From: Sedimentisphaerales bacterium
GTDB lineage: Bacteria > Planctomycetota > Phycisphaerae > Sedimentisphaerales > SG8-4
Length of the DNA: 26,846 nucleotides
Assembly (NCBI GenBank): GCA_016932895.1
Contig: JAFGCA010000242.1
Coordinates: forward strand, 1 to 26,846
Direction of reading: 5' to 3'
Shown: piece after piece, positions 25,765-26,846 of the stretch
Layout: every line of letters begins with the position of its first letter
Position numbering within the stretch: the first letter of the stretch is position 1
Position numbers and translations under genes: made by a program
Notes under the pieces: generated by a model
Told to the model about the DNA's origin: nothing
Database searches by the model: none
The model's input: only the letters and a program-made list of their open reading frames with translations

Positions 25765-26846
25765 ATGACGATAGATGTGAAGAAATTCCGTATCTTCGGT
25801 CTTGAACGGGTCCTGCCGAAGGTCCTGAAGCGGGGTAGGCTGACGGGGCCGATCTTCGACAAGGAGCTGCGCGTCTCGTCCCGGCGGCGGCGCAACTACG
25901 TGCTGCGGTCTTTCTACGTGCTGCTGCTGGCGATCTTCGTGGCGGTGGTGTGGGCTGGCATTGCGCAACATGGTAGCAGTGCGGCGTTTCAACAGGCGCA
26001 GATGGCCGCAGCGGGCAAACGCATCGTCATGACGGTCGTGATGTTTCAGTTCATCGCCACGCAGGCGCTGGCGATCATCATGCTCAGCACCGCCATCAGC
26101 GACGAAATCTACCATCGCACGCTCGGTCTGCTGATGACCACGCCCATCAACAGCGTGCAGATCGTGCTCGGCAAGATCGCGAGCAAACTGCTCCAACTGA
26201 TTCTGCTGCTGGGCATCATGCTGCCGATGCTCGCCATCGTGCGGCTCTTCGGGGGCGTGTCCCTGCAATACGTGCTGTCGAGCTTCTGTATTACCCTGAC
26301 CGCGGCGGTTCTCGCCGGATCGCTGAGCCTGTTCGGCTCCATTGCGGATCGCCGGGCCTATACCGTGATCATTCGCACCGCTTTCGTGTTGGCAAGCCTG
26401 TATTTCGTCCTGCCCGGCGTGGCAATGGCCGTGTGGGGTGTTCTCCTGCCTCGATTCGGGCTCTTCCCGACGGCCCGTTCCTTCGGCTCGGCCGGGCTCG
26501 AGGTGTTGCTGATGCACGTGAATCCCTTCTACACCATCTGGGCTACGACGCGCGAGATGCTCTCTCCCGGCACCGCGCCAAGGCTGTACTGGCCAGCCCA
26601 CTGCGCCTTCATGCTCGTCGCTTCGGCACTGATCCTGGGCCGGGCGGTGGCCATCGTGCGCAGAGTGGCGCTGCGTCAGGCGACGGGGCAGCTTGTGTTA
26701 CGCCCGAATGTCAACACAATACCGCTTCGAAATCGCCGGCGCAAACGCAGGAAGCGCAGCGACCGTCTCCGGGGATTCGTCAAACGCGTGCAAGGTCCCC
26801 CCGTGGTCTGGAAGGAACTGCGGGCCCCCTTCATTGAGGGAGTGGA
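25765..26846 (+). CDS. ABC-2-type permease, copy 3 of 3 (cut by window edge)
   Basis: An open frame from ATG 25765 (AGGAA about 8 bases upstream, 9 bases after copy 2) runs 360 codons off the right edge. Half 1 is complete: GPIFDKELRVSSRRRRNYVL, then RTLGLLMTTPINSVQIVLGK and about six membrane helices. The basic linker (NRRRKRRKRSDRLRG) and the start of half 2 (GPPVVWKELRAPF) are visible at the edge. It is closer to copy 2 than to copy 1 in the first 60 residues (DKELRVxSRxRRxYxLR). It is truncated only by the window limit, not by mutation. Confidence 0.88.
   Translation, partial: MTIDVKKFRIFGLERVLPKVLKRGRLTGPIFDKELRVSSRRRRNYVLRSFYVLLLAIFVAVVWAGIAQHGSSAAFQQAQMAAAGKRIVMTVVMFQFIATQALAIIMLSTAISDEIYHRTLGLLMTTPINSVQIVLGKIASKLLQLILLLGIMLPMLAIVRLFGGVSLQYVLSSFCITLTAAVLAGSLSLFGSIADRRAYTVIIRTAFVLASLYFVLPGVAMAVWGVLLPRFGLFPTARSFGSAGLEVLLMHVNPFYTIWATTREMLSPGTAPRLYWPAHCAFMLVASALILGRAVAIVRRVALRQATGQLVLRPNVNTIPLRNRRRKRRKRSDRLRGFVKRVQGPPVVWKELRAPFIEGV

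Noticed and set aside
24039..25805. 588-codon forward open frame overlapping permease copy 2
   Set aside because: Composition is Arg/Gly/Ala/Pro-rich without domains or membrane segments, as expected for a shadow frame of GC-rich coding DNA; the 24034 frame encodes a clear permease paralogous to its neighbours.

Overview
This is a GC-rich bacterial window that looks like a member of the Planctomycetota, probably class Phycisphaerae. The clues are a secreted right-handed beta-helix protein with a dockerin-like Ca2+ loop, secreted HEAT-repeat proteins, a coiled-coil membrane protein of the type found beside VWA proteins in planctomycetes, and modest operons separated by gene-poor spacers. The lineage is inferred from protein style; no rRNA or other taxonomic marker is present.

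Left part (1-10.3 kb) holds mostly independent genes: the tail of an unrecognised gene, a class I SAM-dependent methyltransferase, a large surface beta-helix protein on the minus strand, a small two-helix membrane protein with an extended -10 promoter, a YbaK-type aminoacyl-tRNA deacylase on the minus strand, and a secreted HEAT-repeat protein. The HEAT-repeat gene lies behind a good sigma70-type promoter and a leader that can fold. A multi-pass membrane protein with its own good promoter follows, then a secreted LolA-like protein, a membrane-anchored single-HEAT protein and a small excisionase-type HTH protein. Two spacers (4656-5345 and 7164-7640) have no convincing gene but contain a heptamer tandem repeat, an inverted repeat, promoters and phased A-tracts.

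Right part (10.4 kb to the window end) is one long co-directional gene string, with gaps of 82 bases or less and one 26-base overlap. The order is coiled-coil membrane protein, large membrane protein with two VWA domains around an amidotransferase-like region, MoxR AAA+ ATPase, DUF58 protein, BatA-like VWA protein, secreted/membrane amidotransferase-like protein, ABC ATPase, then three consecutive paralogous ABC-2-type permeases (the third cut by the window edge). It combines a MoxR/VWA (Bat-like) chaperone module with an ABC exporter module. A promoter with a perfect extended -10 lies before the string, and an 8-bp-arm palindrome overlaps the first start codon.

The most interesting points are the fused MoxR/VWA-ABC exporter locus with a triplicated permease in which each copy is itself internally duplicated, the palindrome on the first start codon, and the structured leader before the HEAT-repeat gene. 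MoxR/VWA/DUF58 neighbourhoods are already known; what this combined locus does is not established from sequence alone.
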